From contig NZ_LT976854.1 in assembly GCF_900249755.1 (NCBI RefSeq), positions 1,321,322 through 1,385,321 on the forward strand: a stretch of DNA of 64,000 bases, given 5' to 3'. The notes beneath the pieces are model-generated. The model saw only the letters and a program-made list of their open reading frames with translations. It was not told the origin of the DNA and did not search any database. Position numbers and translations under genes: made by a program. Origin of the DNA: Cupriavidus taiwanensis. Its GTDB lineage: Bacteria; Pseudomonadota; Gammaproteobacteria; Burkholderiales; Burkholderiaceae. How positions within the stretch are numbered: the first letter of the stretch is position 1; each line of letters begins with the position of its first letter. Shown here in pieces: positions 62,421 through 64,000 of this stretch.

Positions 62421-63203
62421 TCAGCCGCGCACGTGGTTGACCAGCGAACCGATGCCGGCGATCGACACCTCGACCACCGCGCCGTCCTTCATCGACCCCA
62501 CGCCGAGCGAGGTGCCGACGGCAATCACGTCGCCCGGCATCAGCGTCAGGTCCTGCGAGATCCGGCTGACCTGTTCCTCGGGCGAGAAGATCATGTCCGA
62601 CAGCGGGTAGTTCTGCCGCTCGACGCCGTCCAGCCGCGTGACCACGCTGGCGGTCTTCCAGTTGAAGCCGGTGACGATGGCCGGGCCGATGCAGCCGAAG
62701 GTGTCGAAGCCCTTGGCGCGGGTCCACTGCGGGAAATTGGGATCGGCCGTGATCAGCTCGGCCGCGGTCACGTCGTTGACGATGGTGTAGCCGAAGATAT
62801 GGGCGCCGGCCTGCGCCACCGTCACGTTGCGCGCCTTCTTGCCGATGACGATGCCCAGCTCGCCCTCGTAGACGATCTTGCCGTCGTAGCTCTTGGGGCG
62901 CTGCACGGCGTCGTTGGGACCGGCCAGCGACGACGCCGGCTTGATCAGGAACAGCGGGTGCGTCGGCACCGGCTTTTCCAGCTTGCGCGCGAGCGCATGG
63001 AAGTTGTTCCACAGCGCCACCACCTTGCCCGGCACGCACGGTGCGAGCAGTGTCAGCGCGGCGCGGTCGTGCACGGCGCCGGTGGGGCTGGGATTGTCGA
63101 AGCCGTCGCCGTCATATTCGATGACGCGGTTGTGGTCGGCTTCATCGATGCGGCCATGGCCGATGCTGCCGTCGGCGCGGCGAAAACGGATCCAGGTTTG
63201 CAC
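62421..63203 (-). CDS. FAH-family hydrolase
   Basis: 260 residues of the fumarylacetoacetate-hydrolase-like superfamily. Signature residues are seen: [29 protein letters not shown] (metal Glu), [22 protein letters not shown] and [23 protein letters not shown]. The start is GTG at 63203 with AAGGAG 6-7 bases before it; the longer frame has no site. It lies 28 bp before pntA. Such enzymes hydrolyse or decarboxylate keto acids; an oxaloacetate- or oxalyl-type substrate would suit the oxalate genes but this is inference. Confidence 0.82.
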   Translation of the reverse strand: MQTWIRFRRADGSIGHGRIDEADHNRVIEYDGDGFDNPSPTGAVHDRAALTLLAPCVPGKVVALWNNFHALARKLEKPVPTHPLFLIKPASSLAGPNDAVQRPKSYDGKIVYEGELGIVIGKKARNVTVAQAGAHIFGYTIVNDVTAAELITADPNFPQWTRAKGFDTFGCIGPAIVTGFNWKTASVVTRLDGVERQNYPLSDMIFSPEEQVSRISQDLTLMPGDVIAVGTSLGVGSMKDGAVVEVSIAGIGSLVNHVRG

Positions 63204-63305
63204 AGCTTGCTCCTTGCGCAGGCAAAGCGAGGCCCGCCTGCGCCGATATCGGTTTGCGGGAATCTTGGAGAAAGGGAAGGCCAGACGGCACGCGCCGTCA
63301 GGGGT

Positions 63306-63327
63306 CATTCCCGCGTGCGCGGGAATG
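63306..63327. repeat. Perfect hairpin between frc-like and FAH genes
   Basis: CATTCCCGC (63306-63314) pairs perfectly with GCGGGAATG (63319-63327), 4-base loop GTGC. A common intergenic palindrome type in proteobacteria; may stabilise mRNA ends between two genes on the same strand. Confidence 0.6.
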
Positions 63328-63341
63328 GCCTCAGCCGGGCC

Positions 63342-64000
63342 TCATACCGCGCCGGCCAGCTTCATCGCGGCGATCTGCGCGGGCGTGCGTCCCAGCCACT
63401 CGAGAATCTCTTCGGTGTGCTCGCCCAGCAGCGGCGAGCGCTCGACCTGCACCGGCGACGCCGACAGCATGATCGGGCACCCCAGCTGCACGTAGTTGCC
63501 GCGCTGCGGGTGCTCCAGCTCGACCAGGTAGCCGCGCTGGTACAGCGACTCGTCCTCGATCAGGTCCTTCATCGACAGGATCGGGCCGCACGGCACGTCG
63601 ACCTCGTTGAGCGCCGCCATCACCTCGAACTTGCTGATGCCGCGCGTCCATTTCTCGATCACGGCGAAGCAGTCGGCCAGGTGCTTCAGCCGCGCTTCGG
63701 GCGTGGCGTAGTCCGGATTGGTGATCAGGTCCTCGCGCCCGCACAGGCGCATCAGCGGCTCCCAGCCCTGCGGCTGGATGATGACGTAGACATAGTCGTT
63801 GGGTCCGCCCGGCGCGCAGCGCAGCGCGGCGCCCGGCTGCCCGCCGCCCGAGGCGTTGCCCGCGCGCGGCACGTGGTCGCCGAATTCCTGGTTGGGATAT
63901 TCGCGCAGCGGGCCGTTGGCCAGGCGCTGCTGGTCGCGCAGCTTGACCCGGCACAGGTTCAGCACCGCGTCCTGCATCGCCACTTCCACGCGCTGGCCGC
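63342..64000 (-). CDS. Second formyl-CoA transferase-like (family III CoA-transferase), N-terminus outside window
   Basis: The 3' 219 codons or so of a second Frc paralogue: [35 protein letters not shown] and [16 protein letters not shown] match Frc positions, and the whole visible part aligns to the frc gene at 55941. The N-terminal part with the catalytic Asp is beyond base 64000, so activity cannot be judged. Its stop lies 138 bp before the FAH gene start. Two Frc paralogues in one locus are seen in several oxalate-using bacteria; another acid acceptor is possible. Confidence 0.9.
   Translation of the reverse strand, partial: GQRVEVAMQDAVLNLCRVKLRDQQRLANGPLREYPNQEFGDHVPRAGNASGGGQPGAALRCAPGGPNDYVYVIIQPQGWEPLMRLCGREDLITNPDYATPEARLKHLADCFAVIEKWTRGISKFEVMAALNEVDVPCGPILSMKDLIEDESLYQRGYLVELEHPQRGNYVQLGCPIMLSASPVQVERSPLLGEHTEEILEWLGRTPAQIAAMKLAGAV

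Overview
The window is high-GC (roughly two-thirds G+C) single-chromosome-type DNA. Its gene content (oxalate/formate genes of the Oxalobacter/Cupriavidus type, Bug-type periplasmic binding protein, H-NS-like protein of the Burkholderiales kind, REP-like hairpins) points to a betaproteobacterium of the Burkholderiaceae, most likely Cupriavidus. That assignment is inferred from protein families and not from a marker gene. About 54 protein genes are supported; no tRNA, rRNA, CRISPR array, insertion sequence or prophage was seen.

Layout. 1-3589: end of a lipid A aminoarabinose (arn) operon (arnC, two separate halves of ArnA, arnD). 3772-9915: metal homeostasis and signalling (Zn/Cd/Pb P-type ATPase behind a MerR-type promoter, a copper/heavy-metal type two-component pair, an H-NS-like protein). 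10167-17226: a secreted repeat protein, a LysR-controlled beta-keto-acid cleavage pair, a CPA1 Na+/H+ antiporter, a hydroxyisobutyrate-type dehydrogenase and small membrane/lipoprotein genes. 17289-28580: a compact aryl-polyene-like (APE) lipid cluster with divergent arms (ACP and glycosyltransferase on minus; eight or nine genes on plus). 28604-31320: tyrosine/homogentisate catabolism (fahA, and hmgA interrupted by an in-frame amber codon). 31732-36860: small regulators, a TetR-controlled hydrolase operon, and several short DUF proteins.

36988-63999 is dominated by oxalate and formate metabolism: an NAD-linked formate dehydrogenase (two subunits), the oxalate/formate antiporter oxlT, formyl-CoA transferase frc, oxalyl-CoA decarboxylase oxc, transhydrogenase pntAB, a FAH-family hydrolase and a second, truncated-by-the-window frc paralogue. 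The logical flow is oxalate import, activation and decarboxylation, formate oxidation to NADH, and NADH to NADPH exchange. An 18-bp sequence block is repeated upstream of oxlT, of a small unknown membrane protein gene and (twice) of oxc, 15 kb apart, which suggests one regulon. Between these lie two LysR regulators, manganese catalase with mntH, a DUF2269/SDR/DUF2938 group, a Bug protein with an acyl-CoA synthetase, and a PAS protein.

The most interesting points are the shared oxalate operator with its small membrane protein, the reduced APE-like cluster with a fused ligase-dehydratase and an inserted deacetylase, the hmgA nonsense codon, and paired operators for a TetR regulator.
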